The translations under genes and the position numbers were made by a program. Under the pieces are notes generated by a model. It saw only the letters and a list, made by a program, of their open reading frames with translations, did no database searches and was not told the DNA's origin. 64,000 nt of DNA from Stenotrophomonas maltophilia (GTDB taxonomy: Bacteria > Pseudomonadota > Gammaproteobacteria > Xanthomonadales > Xanthomonadaceae): contig NZ_CP037858.1 in NCBI RefSeq assembly GCF_006974125.1, positions 3,348,001-3,412,000 on the forward strand. The letters run 5' to 3'. Below, piece by piece: positions 12,299-21,145 of the stretch (its first letter is position 1; the number at the start of each line of letters is the position of its first letter).

Positions 12299-14182
12299 AT
12301 GAAGACCCGAGCCCTGGCCATGTCGTTGCTGTTCGCGCTGGCGGCCACGCCTGCACTTGCGCAGATCTCGCCACCGGCGGACGCGGCGGCTCCCGGCCTG
12401 CTGCGCATCGACGTGGACGCGCGCGACCTGGCCCGGCGCATCTTCAAGGTGACCGCCACCGTGCCGGCCAAGCCGGGCCCGATGACCCTGCTGTACCCGC
12501 AGTGGATTCCCGGCAACCATTCGCCCACCGGCCCGATCGACAAGCTGGCCGGCCTGCGCGTGACTGCCAACGGCAAACCGTTGGCCTGGCAGCGTGATCA
12601 GTTCAACGTCTATGCGTTCAAGGTGGACGTGCCCGAGGGCGTGAGCGAGATCGTCGCCCACTTCGATTTCCTGTCCTCGCAGGGCGGCAGCCAGGGCCGG
12701 GTGGTGATGACCCCGGAAATGCTCAACCTGCAGTGGAACGCCAACTCGTTGTATCCGGCCGGCGTCGATGCGCGCAACCTGCAGGCGCAGGCCAGCGTCA
12801 CCCTGCCCAAGGGCTGGGCCTACGCCACCGCACTGGAAACCGCGCGCCGCGACGGCGATACCGTGGTGTTCAAGCCCATCTCCTACGACCACCTGGTCGA
12901 CTCGCCGCTGTTTGCCGGTGAGCACCACCAGCGCATCGACCTCGACCCGGGCGCGAAAGTGCCGGTGCACCTCAACGTGTTCGCTGACGACGCCAAATCG
13001 TTGAAGCCGAGCGAGGCGCAGATCACGATGCATCGCGCGCTGGTGCAGCAGGCCGACAAGCTCTATGGCGCGCGTCACTACAACCACTATGAATTCCTGC
13101 TGGCGTTGACCGACCGCCTCGGCGGCATCGGCCTGGAGCATCACCGCTCCAGCGAGAACAGTGCCGACCCGGGCTATTTCACCGAGTGGGACAGCAATGC
13201 CTGGATGCGTGACCTGTTGCCGCACGAATACACCCATTCCTGGAACGGCAAGTACCGCCGTGGCGCCGACCTGGCCACCGCCAACTTCAACGTGCCGATG
13301 GGCGACAGCCTGCTGTGGGTGTACGAAGGCCAGACCCAGTTCTGGGGCCAGGTGCTGGCCGCACGCTCAGGCCTGTGGTCGACGGCGCAGGCGCGCGACA
13401 TGCTGGCCAACGTGGCCGCGACCTATGACCGTGGTCGCCCGGGCCTTGCCTGGCGCCCGCTGCAGGACACCACCAACGACCCGACCATCGCCCAGCGCCG
13501 CACGTTGCCTTACCGCAACTACCAGATGAGCGAGGACTACTACTCCGGCGGCCAGATGCTGTGGCTGGAAGTGGAGGGCAAGCTGCGCGAACTGAGCGGC
13601 AACCGTCGCAGCCTGGACGACTTCGCAAGTGCATTCTTCGGCGTCGGCAATGGTGACTGGGACGTCAACCCGTACACCTTTGATGACGTGGTCGCGACCT
13701 TGAACGGCATCGCGCCGTATGACTGGGCCACGTTCCTGCGCGGGCGACTGGACGGGCACGGTTCGTTGACTGGCGGCCTGGAGCTGGCCGGCTGGAAGCT
13801 GGTCTACCGCGATACCCCGAACGACGCCTACAAGGCGCAGGAAAAGCGTGCCAAGGCGGCATTGCTGGCCTACTCGCTGGGTGCCACCGTGCTCGACAGC
13901 GGTTCGGTCGGTGATGTGATCTGGGACAGCCCGGCGTTCAACGCAGGGCTGGCGCCGGGCATGAAGGTGATCGCGGTTGGCGGCCGCGAATACAGCAGCC
14001 AGCGGCTGAAGGACGCGGTGGCTGAGGCAGCGAAGGACAAGGCGCCGATCGTGCTGCTGGTGAAGCAGTTCGACCGCATTGAAGCGATGAACATCGACTA
14101 CCACGATGGCCTGCAGTACCCGGTGCTTGAGCGCATTGCCGGCAAGCCCGATCGCCTGGCGGAACTGTGGAAGGCACGATGA
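12299..14182 (+). CDS. M61 family (glycyl aminopeptidase-like) metallopeptidase with PDZ domain
   Basis: Exported zinc peptidase, 627 aa. It has a Sec signal peptide (MKTRALAMSLLFALAATPALA), an N-terminal all-beta domain, the zinc motif HEYTHSWNGKYRR (HExxH) near residue 310, and a C-terminal PDZ-like region (GSVGDVIWDSPAFNAGLAPG). In the M61 family such enzymes release N-terminal Gly/Ala; the substrate here is unknown. The ATG at 12299 was preferred over 12290 because it gives a cleaner signal peptide. The stop overlaps the next gene by 4 nt. Confidence 0.88.
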   Translation: MKTRALAMSLLFALAATPALAQISPPADAAAPGLLRIDVDARDLARRIFKVTATVPAKPGPMTLLYPQWIPGNHSPTGPIDKLAGLRVTANGKPLAWQRDQFNVYAFKVDVPEGVSEIVAHFDFLSSQGGSQGRVVMTPEMLNLQWNANSLYPAGVDARNLQAQASVTLPKGWAYATALETARRDGDTVVFKPISYDHLVDSPLFAGEHHQRIDLDPGAKVPVHLNVFADDAKSLKPSEAQITMHRALVQQADKLYGARHYNHYEFLLALTDRLGGIGLEHHRSSENSADPGYFTEWDSNAWMRDLLPHEYTHSWNGKYRRGADLATANFNVPMGDSLLWVYEGQTQFWGQVLAARSGLWSTAQARDMLANVAATYDRGRPGLAWRPLQDTTNDPTIAQRRTLPYRNYQMSEDYYSGGQMLWLEVEGKLRELSGNRRSLDDFASAFFGVGNGDWDVNPYTFDDVVATLNGIAPYDWATFLRGRLDGHGSLTGGLELAGWKLVYRDTPNDAYKAQEKRAKAALLAYSLGATVLDSGSVGDVIWDSPAFNAGLAPGMKVIAVGGREYSSQRLKDAVAEAAKDKAPIVLLVKQFDRIEAMNIDYHDGLQYPVLERIAGKPDRLAELWKAR

Positions 14183-14874
14183 AAGTGCGCGCCCACGATG
14201 GCGTGATCCTGTTGATGGCGATCCTCGCCATCGTGGGCGCATTCCTGCACGGCGATGGGCGTTGGCTGCACTGGCTGGCCAAGCCGACCACCACGCTGCT
14301 GATCGCCGCCATCGCCTGGCGCGTGCATGATCCGGCGCAGCCGTTCTACCGCCGCGCAGTACTGGCCGGCATACTGCTGTCGTGCGTGGGCGATATCGCG
14401 CTGATGCTCCCGATCGACGCGTTCGTGCCGGGCCTGGTCGCGTTCCTGCTGGCCCACGTCTGCTACATCGTCGCCTTCCGCGCTGGCCTGCGTGCCGGTC
14501 GTGGCCTGGTTGGCGCCAGTGTGCTGCTGGGTGCCTTCGCCACGCTCAACGTGCTTGGCTTGTGGCCGTACCTGCCGGTGCCTATGCGCATCCCGGTGCT
14601 GGCCTACGTGGTGGTGCTGGCGTCGATGGCGGTGTTGGCGCTTGCACGCGCATGGGCGCGTCCTCAGGCGGCCGCACCGGAACCGTGCAGTGCACGCTGG
14701 GCGGCAACCGGTGCCGTGCTGTTCGTGGCCAGCGATTCATTGCTGGCCTGGGACCGCTTTGCCGGTGGCCTGCCGCTGGCCAGCCTGCTGGTGTTGTCCA
14801 CCTACTACGCCGCGCAGTACGCCATCGCCCGCTCCGTAAAAGAGAAAATGGGGACGGAGGGGATTAAGTCGTAA
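14179..14874 (+). CDS. YhhN family membrane protein (lysoplasmalogenase-like)
   Basis: 231-aa inner-membrane protein with about eight hydrophobic segments, including KPTTTLLIAAIAW, the acidic motif GDIALML and SDSLLAWDRF, typical of YhhN/TMEM86 proteins. Family members can hydrolyse lysoplasmalogen; activity here is inferred. Translationally coupled to the M61 gene (ATGA overlap). Its last residues (KMGTEGIKS) and its TAA stop lie inside the inverted repeat at 14850-14914, so the natural C-terminus has been replaced by repeat sequence. Confidence 0.85.
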   Translation: MKVRAHDGVILLMAILAIVGAFLHGDGRWLHWLAKPTTTLLIAAIAWRVHDPAQPFYRRAVLAGILLSCVGDIALMLPIDAFVPGLVAFLLAHVCYIVAFRAGLRAGRGLVGASVLLGAFATLNVLGLWPYLPVPMRIPVLAYVVVLASMAVLALARAWARPQAAAPEPCSARWAATGAVLFVASDSLLAWDRFAGGLPLASLLVLSTYYAAQYAIARSVKEKMGTEGIKS

Positions 14875-14914
14875 TTGCCTTGATGCCGATGGCGACTTAA
14901 TTCCCTCCGTCCCC
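14850..14914. repeat. Inverted repeat shared by two convergent gene ends; probable bidirectional terminator
   Basis: Arms of 22 nt at 14850-14871 (ggggacggaggggattaagt...) and 14893-14914 match with one mismatch, spaced by 21 nt, and the right arm runs into six T. The stop codons of the plus-strand YhhN gene (14872-14874) and the minus-strand gene (14897-14899) both lie in or directly beside the arms. In style it resembles the GGGGTCAGATCCC palindromes, but the sequence differs. Confidence 0.85.
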
Positions 14915-15616
14915 TTTTTTGACGCTGCGTGCGACGCCCCGTGCGTCGAACTGCAGGCGGGCCGATTCGCGGTCGCCGGCGACCTCGTCCGGCAGCCATG
15001 CCAGCCTGCCGGCCTTGCGGACGATTACGTAGACGTGGCCGACTTCCGAGGCCGGGTTCTGCAATGCGTTGCGTTGTTCCTGCAGTGCCTTGGCCACGCG
15101 TGGTACAGCATCGAAATCGATGTTGGCCAGCGGGGTGCTGCTGCGCTGCAGGCTGATGGTGGGTGCGAACTGCTGGGGGTTCACCGGGTTGCCCTTGCGC
15201 CACTGGCCACGTTCGAAGTGATAGCTGTCGACGTGACCCGGCTGTTGCGGATCGACCAGATCGAGGTTGATGCGGCCATCGTCGTAGAAGTGGATGCTGT
15301 GGAATACCGTCAGCCGGTGTCCGGACAATGCGGGCAACTGCTCCAGTGCCTGGCGTGCGCCCTGCAGGTATTCCGAATCGAACAGCCGGTTGCTGCGTTC
15401 GGGCATCAGGGTGGGCTGCAGTCCGGGTGCCGTTGCCAGTGAGTCGGCCTGCTCGCGCGGTGGCTGCGAGGCAAGTGGCCTTGGCGAAAGGTCGGGCCGC
15501 ACCGGATGTCCCAGTGTCTCGGCGATGGTTCCCAATGCACCGCCGGCAACGGCCACGCCAGCCAGCGCCAGCAGCACCAGCGAAAACACCCGTCGGGTGG
15601 AAGGAGGCTGCTTCAC
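14897..15616 (-). CDS. Exported or membrane-anchored protein of unknown function
   Basis: 239 aa, GTG start overlapping the upstream stop by 4 nt. An N-terminal hydrophobic segment (VFSLVLLALAGVAVAGGALG) would act as signal or anchor; the rest is soluble and periplasmic (FYDDGRINLDLVDPQQPGHVDSYHFERGQW...). No family was recognised. It forms a two-gene unit with the DUF3592-like protein upstream, suggesting a joint envelope role. The C-terminal residues KKGDGGN and the stop derive from the 14850-14914 repeat. Confidence 0.75.
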   Translation of the reverse strand: MKQPPSTRRVFSLVLLALAGVAVAGGALGTIAETLGHPVRPDLSPRPLASQPPREQADSLATAPGLQPTLMPERSNRLFDSEYLQGARQALEQLPALSGHRLTVFHSIHFYDDGRINLDLVDPQQPGHVDSYHFERGQWRKGNPVNPQQFAPTISLQRSSTPLANIDFDAVPRVAKALQEQRNALQNPASEVGHVYVIVRKAGRLAWLPDEVAGDRESARLQFDARGVARSVKKGDGGN

Positions 15617-16569
15617 ACGCCCTCCAGGCGCACGTTGCCATGGTCATCCGGGTCGTACAGCAGGGTCACGTGTTCGCGCGGGATGTTGGCCAGGTCGATC
15701 AGTGGAATGAAGCGACGCACGCTGGCGCGCTGCATATCGCCGTCACGATCGGTGTACTCCACCTGGAACTCCACCTGCGGCTGCTCGTTGAGGTAGGTGC
15801 CGGTCTGGCGCACCTTCAGTACCCTGGCCTCCACGCCGATGCCGCGATACTTCAGCGCATCGCCGCGCGCATCAGCCTGCAAAAGGCGGCCGAGCAGGCG
15901 CAACCCCAATATGTACCCGCACAGCACCAGCGGGCACACCAGCAGCGGGTGGCCGAAGGACAGGAAGGTCCAGCCCAGGCCCTCGCTCTGCAGGCGGTAG
16001 GCCGCCACATAGGCGGCGGCCACCAGGACGATGCCGATCGCAGCGCCGATGCTTCGCCGCCACAGGCTGGCGACATTCAGTTCGGGCTGGGCACCGTCCA
16101 GCACGATGTTGGGGAATGCTCCGGGCGTCCGGCCCAGGCGCGCATCGATGTGCCTGCCCACCTCGAAGCGATGCAGCTGGGGTTTGCTGTCGACCACCAG
16201 CAGCTGTTCGCGGATCGGGGTGCCCGACAGATTCTGGAAGGACAACTGCAGTTTCCATTGCGCGAAGCCACGCACCTGCACGCCGGTCTGTTCGGCGTGT
16301 TCGATCAGCGCATCACGAGGTTCGCCATCGGCGAGGATCGAATGCACGCGATGCAGGGCGCGCGGTGGTCCGAGCAGCAGGGTATGCAGGAAGGCGAGCA
16401 GCAGGGCCAGCCATGCGCTCAGTGACAGGGCGAGCAGCAGCAGTGCCAGCCATGGTGCACTGCGGTCGACCAGGGCCACCGGCCACGAGGTGCCGAAATA
16501 GAGAATGCAGGGAAAAGGCAACGCGAAGAACAGCAGGAACGCGCCCCAGAACCAGAGATAGGCTTTCAT
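15613..16569 (-). CDS. Membrane protein with DUF3592-like C-terminal domain
   Basis: 318 aa. Two N-terminal membrane helices (YLWFWGAFLLFFALPFPCIL and a second near 35-65), a soluble middle, a second pair of helices near 185-250, then a beta domain (GIGVEARVLKVRQTGTYLN...VTLLYDPDDHGNVRL) of the type annotated DUF3592. Function unknown. The start at 16569 was chosen as it begins the first helix; the upstream frame is open without homology. Coupled to the gene downstream. Confidence 0.78.
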   Translation of the reverse strand: MKAYLWFWGAFLLFFALPFPCILYFGTSWPVALVDRSAPWLALLLLALSLSAWLALLLAFLHTLLLGPPRALHRVHSILADGEPRDALIEHAEQTGVQVRGFAQWKLQLSFQNLSGTPIREQLLVVDSKPQLHRFEVGRHIDARLGRTPGAFPNIVLDGAQPELNVASLWRRSIGAAIGIVLVAAAYVAAYRLQSEGLGWTFLSFGHPLLVCPLVLCGYILGLRLLGRLLQADARGDALKYRGIGVEARVLKVRQTGTYLNEQPQVEFQVEYTDRDGDMQRASVRRFIPLIDLANIPREHVTLLYDPDDHGNVRLEGV

Positions 16570-16615
16570 GGGGGAGGTGGCGGGCCGGTGGAACAGGCCG
16601 CGTAGCGTACTACGC

Positions 16616-19402
16616 TCAGCGGAACTGCAGGGTAAGCAGGTAGTAGCGGCCCAGTGGATCGTCCAGTCCCGGCATCTGCCCACCATTGCCGACCAGGTAG
16701 TTCACCGGTTGCGCATCAAGCACGTTGTGCACGTCCAGTGCCGCGATGACGCGCGGACCCAGGCGGCGCGCCAGGTGCAGGTTCCAGCGCAGCTGGCGCG
16801 GATTCATGCAGTGGTTCCGGTCGATCTGCCGCTGCGGGCACTCGTCGCCGGGCAGCCATGCACGGGTGCGGCCCACCTGGTTGCCGCGCAGGGCGATGTC
16901 CCAGTTGCTGTTCTGCCATTGCACGTTCAGGACCGCCGCCATCTCGGGCGTGACGTGCCCGCGCAGGTCGATCGCCGGTTCGTGGTCGCGACGGCGGCGC
17001 AGCTCCTGCTGCTTCAGCGCGTCCAGCGAGAACATCCACTGGCCGCTGCTGCCGGTGTCGATCCGGTATTCGCCACGCAGCACCCAGTTGCGGGAGGTGG
17101 TACGGCCGATATTGTCGAACGACAGCCGCAGGCTGCTCAGGTTGCCATCCTCATCCAGCTGCCAGGTATCACGGTTCCACACGGCATCGACCGGCTGCAG
17201 CGCGAGGATTTCGTTGCGCAGCTCGACGATGTTGTGGGTCAGCGACAGCGAGAACGCATCGCTGGGTGACCAGGTCGCCGCCAGCGAATGGCTGCGTGAG
17301 CTCTCGGCCTTGAGCGTGGTGTTCTCCTCCACATCCGCAGTGACCACGCAGCGGCCGTCGGGCCCGCTCTGTGCACAGGGCGGCAGTGCGCTTGAGGCGG
17401 GCAGAGTGAGGGTGCCGAACTGTCCTGGCGGACGGCGCTGTTCGAACAGGCTGGGCGCGCGATAGCCGCGACCGCTGGCCAGCAGGAACGACCAGTGCGG
17501 TGTTGGCGTCCAGCGCAGGCCGGCACGGGGCGAGAATGCCGTGTAGTCGCCGTCGTAGTCCCAGCGTGCGGCCAGGTCCATGCGCAGTTCCGATGTCAGT
17601 GGCAGGCCCAGTTCCGCATACGCGCCGCCACTCTGCCGCGACAGGCGCCGCTGCTGCTGCGGCAGCCCCAGTGCCAGATCGCCCTGGCTCAGCAGGGTGT
17701 CCGGGTGGGACGTCCAGCGTTCATGGCGCAGGTCGATACCGGTGGCCAGCTGCGCATTGCCACCCCGCATCGGCATCAGTGCGCGCTGTATGCCCCACCA
17801 GCCCTGCCATTGCTCGGTAAGTCCACGGTTTCGGATCGCCGGGAACAACGACTTGGCTTCATCGGCGGGCAATGCATTGAACCCTGGCAGGAACCTGAGT
17901 GACTGCGCGGCCTCGACGAAGGGGGCGGCGCGCACGGTGCCTGGCGTGGACAGGGTGACGTCGCTGCGCTGCGCGCTGATGCCGGCGTCCCAGCTGTGGC
18001 TGCCTTGGTCCCGGCCGATGCCAAGGGTGAGATCGGCATCGGTGGCACGTACCTGGGGACGCACATTGCCGGCTTCGCGCAGGACGCTGTTGAAGGTGTA
18101 GCCGTACAGATTGAGAGCCACGGCGGTCGGGCCCAGATCAAAGCGCTGCCTGTTGTGGCTGGCACGGGCCTCGGCGTAGACGTAGCGGCCCTCGCCACGC
18201 TCATGCCGATAGCGCAGATAGGCAGAGGCGGTATCAGAGGCGGGTTGAAGTGAACGTGGGCGCGAGCTGTCGAACCAGCAGGCGCCATTGCGTCGTTTCA
18301 AGGGTCCGTCGCAGCGCGTGGCGGGCCAGTAGTCGCCCTCGCGGAAGGCGCCGATCAGATACTGCGACGTTTCTGCGTGCCAGTCACGCTGGTTCCCCGC
18401 CAGATGGTCGACGCGATGCAGGTCGACACCTGCGAACCAGCGGTCGCCGTTCCCGCGCAGGCCTCCAGTGGCGGCCTGCACGCGGTACTGGCCGGCGTCG
18501 CCACGGCTGCTCAGGCCGGTCTGCAGCGTGGCTTCCGGGCCGTCGGCCTGGTCACGCAGGATGATGTTGACCACGCCGGACATGGCATCGGCGCCGTAGA
18601 TGGCCGAGGCGCCACCGCGCACCAGTTCGATGCGTTCGACGAAGCTGAGTGGAATGCCGCCCAGGTCGGTGAGTCCGCCCTGTTCCAGGGACACCATCGG
18701 GTAGCGGGGCAGGCGCCGGCCATTGACCAGGAACAGGGTGGCGCGCGGTCCCATGCCATCCAGACTGGTGGTGGCGGCCGCACCAACAGGCAGGTACTGC
18801 GAATCGCCACTGCGTGCGCTGCTTATCGCTGGCAGCCCGTTCATGCCGGGCAGGTGTCGCAGCAGGTCGAACAGGCTGCCGTAGCCGCTGCGCAGGATGT
18901 CCGCGCGGTCGATCGTGGTCACCGGCAGGGTGGTCTGCACGGAGGTGCGTGGCAACCGGCTGCCGGTGACATGGATCGGCGCCAGGTCTACCTGGGGCGG
19001 GGATGGCGGAGGCGTGCGTGGGCGCGGCGCCACCGTTGCCGGAACCGGCGGCGCGACGACGGGCGCGACGCGGATGCGGCGGACCACGAAGCCTCCGGAC
19101 GGTGTTCGAAGGATGGTCACCGGCATGCCGGCGACCAGCCGTTTCAGGGCCGATGCCGGATCGGCCAGGCCATGGGTGCCGTTGGCATGGAGCCCCGCGA
19201 GCTCCCGGGCATCGAACACCAGTGCGATGCCGCTTTGCCGTGCCCACTGCTGCAGTGCCGAAGTCAACGGGCCAGCGTTGATGTGGTAGTCGTGGGTGGC
19301 AGCCGGACCGCCTGCGATGGCGGCAGGCGGCGCGGCGACCAGCAGCGCCAGGCACAGCAGGGGGCGGAGCAGCCCCCACTGCAGCGCGCCTGGTCCTGCC
19401 AT
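16616..19402 (-). CDS. TonB-dependent receptor with FecA-type signalling domain
   Basis: Outer-membrane transporter and signal transducer, 928 aa. Signal peptide, then an STN domain (DYHINAGPLTSALQQWARQSG, about 40-110), a proline-rich linker, a plug domain (RATLFLVNGRRLP, FVERIELVRGGASAIYGADA) and a 22-strand-type barrel ending YYLLTLQFR with terminal Phe/Arg. The STN domain passes ligand occupancy to the adjacent FecR-like protein. Ligand unknown (iron chelate or another nutrient). A GTG 3 nt upstream is an alternative start; an AGGAGG site precedes both. Last gene of the fecI-fecR-fecA order. Confidence 0.9.
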   Translation of the reverse strand: MAGPGALQWGLLRPLLCLALLVAAPPAAIAGGPAATHDYHINAGPLTSALQQWARQSGIALVFDARELAGLHANGTHGLADPASALKRLVAGMPVTILRTPSGGFVVRRIRVAPVVAPPVPATVAPRPRTPPPSPPQVDLAPIHVTGSRLPRTSVQTTLPVTTIDRADILRSGYGSLFDLLRHLPGMNGLPAISSARSGDSQYLPVGAAATTSLDGMGPRATLFLVNGRRLPRYPMVSLEQGGLTDLGGIPLSFVERIELVRGGASAIYGADAMSGVVNIILRDQADGPEATLQTGLSSRGDAGQYRVQAATGGLRGNGDRWFAGVDLHRVDHLAGNQRDWHAETSQYLIGAFREGDYWPATRCDGPLKRRNGACWFDSSRPRSLQPASDTASAYLRYRHERGEGRYVYAEARASHNRQRFDLGPTAVALNLYGYTFNSVLREAGNVRPQVRATDADLTLGIGRDQGSHSWDAGISAQRSDVTLSTPGTVRAAPFVEAAQSLRFLPGFNALPADEAKSLFPAIRNRGLTEQWQGWWGIQRALMPMRGGNAQLATGIDLRHERWTSHPDTLLSQGDLALGLPQQQRRLSRQSGGAYAELGLPLTSELRMDLAARWDYDGDYTAFSPRAGLRWTPTPHWSFLLASGRGYRAPSLFEQRRPPGQFGTLTLPASSALPPCAQSGPDGRCVVTADVEENTTLKAESSRSHSLAATWSPSDAFSLSLTHNIVELRNEILALQPVDAVWNRDTWQLDEDGNLSSLRLSFDNIGRTTSRNWVLRGEYRIDTGSSGQWMFSLDALKQQELRRRRDHEPAIDLRGHVTPEMAAVLNVQWQNSNWDIALRGNQVGRTRAWLPGDECPQRQIDRNHCMNPRQLRWNLHLARRLGPRVIAALDVHNVLDAQPVNYLVGNGGQMPGLDDPLGRYYLLTLQFR

Positions 19403-19416
19403 CACCGCAGGCCTCC

Positions 19417-20385
19417 TCAGTACGTGCGGCGCAGTTCCAGCGCGCCATCCGGGCGCGTCTGGCCAGCAATGGACCAGCCAAGTTCCAGCGCGGACAGCAA
19501 CTCCTGTGCATCGCCTGCGCGGAACGTGCCGCTGACCGCCAGATCAGTGATCTCCGGGTCAGCGATCACCAGCGGTGCATGGCCATAGCGGTTCATGCGT
19601 TCGACCACGATCGACAGCGGGGTGGCATCGAAGACCAGCTGCCCATGCAGCCAGCCCTCGGCGGCTGCCGTGGAGGACAGCGCTGGACCAGGCTGGATGC
19701 GCCCGGAGGGCAGTACCTGCAGTTGCTGGCCAGGGGCCAGCGTGTGCTGGGCGGCGCCGTTGCTGACTTCCACCGCACCCTCCAGCAGCGCGACCTCGAC
19801 CAGGCCATCGTGCAGGCGCTCGACCTGGAAGGTCGTGCCGATATCGCGGATCGTGCTGGTGCCGGCGCGCAGCTGCAATGCCTTGTTCGATGGCGCGACC
19901 TGCAACTGCAGGCGGCCGCGTTCCAGGTCCAGATCGCGGTGGCGCCAGCCGAAGCGGGCGTGCAGCGTCGTGCCGGCATCGAGCATGGCCACGCTGCCAT
20001 CGGGCAGGGTCAGCCGCTGTGCCTGATGCGTGTCATTGGCAAAGCGCTGCGGGGCAGGGTTGCCATCCACCGCTACCATCCAGCCCACGCCGATGGCCAG
20101 GCAGATACCCGCGGCCGCGGCCGCCGCAGGCAGCCAGCGGCGTCGGGCAGGCCGTGCCGCACGCGCCGCAGCCGTCCGCAGCCACGGGTCCGCAGCCAGG
20201 CCCTGGCCCTGCTGGAAAAGGTCTTCGGCCTGCACCCAGGCTTTGACATGGGCAGGGTCTTCAGCAAGCCAGTCTTCGAACGACTCGCGTTCGGCTGCGG
20301 TGCAGTCCGGAGCTTCCAGACGCGCCACCCAGGTGCTGGCGCGTGCGAACAGCGAGGCGTCTTCCATGTGCCGGTGGCTGCTCAT
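19417..20385 (-). CDS. FecR-like anti-sigma/sigma regulator
   Basis: 322 aa. The cytoplasmic N-terminal DUF4880-type region (ARASTWVARLEAPDCTAAERESFEDWLAEDPAH) precedes a single membrane helix (about residues 87-107). The periplasmic FecR domain follows (LTLPDGSVAMLDAGTTLHARF), ending with an STN-like piece (IVVERMNRYGHAPLVIADPEI). It should relay receptor status to the sigma factor. Its start overlaps the sigma-factor stop (ATGA), and the receptor gene follows 14 nt after its stop, giving a standard cell-surface signalling operon. Confidence 0.92.
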   Translation of the reverse strand: MSSHRHMEDASLFARASTWVARLEAPDCTAAERESFEDWLAEDPAHVKAWVQAEDLFQQGQGLAADPWLRTAAARAARPARRRWLPAAAAAAGICLAIGVGWMVAVDGNPAPQRFANDTHQAQRLTLPDGSVAMLDAGTTLHARFGWRHRDLDLERGRLQLQVAPSNKALQLRAGTSTIRDIGTTFQVERLHDGLVEVALLEGAVEVSNGAAQHTLAPGQQLQVLPSGRIQPGPALSSTAAAEGWLHGQLVFDATPLSIVVERMNRYGHAPLVIADPEITDLAVSGTFRAGDAQELLSALELGWSIAGQTRPDGALELRRTY

Positions 20386-20936
20386 TCGGTATCCCTGTCG
20401 TTGTGCAGCGGATCCGGTCCCAACTCCTGGCGCAGGCCCTGCAGGGCGCGGGCGATATGTTTTTCCACGGTCTTGGCTGTAATTCCACAGTGCCGTGCGA
20501 TCTGCGTATAGCTCATGCCGGTGATCCGGTTGAGCAGGTACACCTCGCGCGCGCGCTCGGGCAGTTTGAAAAGGGCCTGCCGCAGCAGGGACAACATCTG
20601 CCCGGACTCTGCCTGGCGCAAGGGGTCCGGCGACGGGCTGGTGGGCTCGTCGTGACCATCATGCTCGGCCAGTGACAGGTGCGGTCGCGACTGCGGCGAT
20701 CGGCCGCGATCGGCCAGGCGATTGCGCGCAATACGATACAGCAGCAGGCGCAGTTCGTCGGTGCCGTGCGCGCGATAGCGGATCAGCCGCTCCATGCAGT
20801 CCTGCGCGATGTCCTCCGCATCCTCCGGCCCCACGCCCCGTGTGCGCAGGAACGCGCACAGTGGCGCGCGTTCTTCGCGTACGAACGCGATGAAGGCGTC
20901 CGCAGGCGCGGATGGCTCCGGCGCGTGGTGGATCAG
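20382..20936 (-). CDS. FecI-like ECF sigma factor
   Basis: RNA polymerase sigma factor expected to drive the receptor genes when released by FecR. Region 2 is visible as GPEDAEDIAQDCMERLIRY and region 4 as LPERAREVYLLNRITGMSY plus TAKTVEKHIARAL. The only canonical start is a GTG at 20834 (150 aa), but family-like sequence (DAFIAFVREERAPLCAFL) continues in frame upstream. A CTG at 20936 would give a normal 184 aa, and this extent is given here. No ATG exists in the open frame. The start is therefore uncertain; the identity is not. Confidence 0.85.
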   Translation of the reverse strand: MIHHAPEPSAPADAFIAFVREERAPLCAFLRTRGVGPEDAEDIAQDCMERLIRYRAHGTDELRLLLYRIARNRLADRGRSPQSRPHLSLAEHDGHDEPTSPSPDPLRQAESGQMLSLLRQALFKLPERAREVYLLNRITGMSYTQIARHCGITAKTVEKHIARALQGLRQELGPDPLHNDRDTE

Positions 20937-21145
20937 GGGGGACGGAACGGACAGGGCTGGCCTCGGCTGACGTTGGTGGATGCGCCTTCGAGTTTTACGC
21001 GACGATGACCGGATGGGGAAGAGTGCAGGGTGCCCCCTCTCTCATTGTGAATGCATTCATTTTTCCACGCCGGCCGCGCTGGGGGAGATTCCGGCGTTCT
21101 GCCGTTTGACTCTTTACCCGCGTGTTGCGGGTGGAGAGAGAACGT

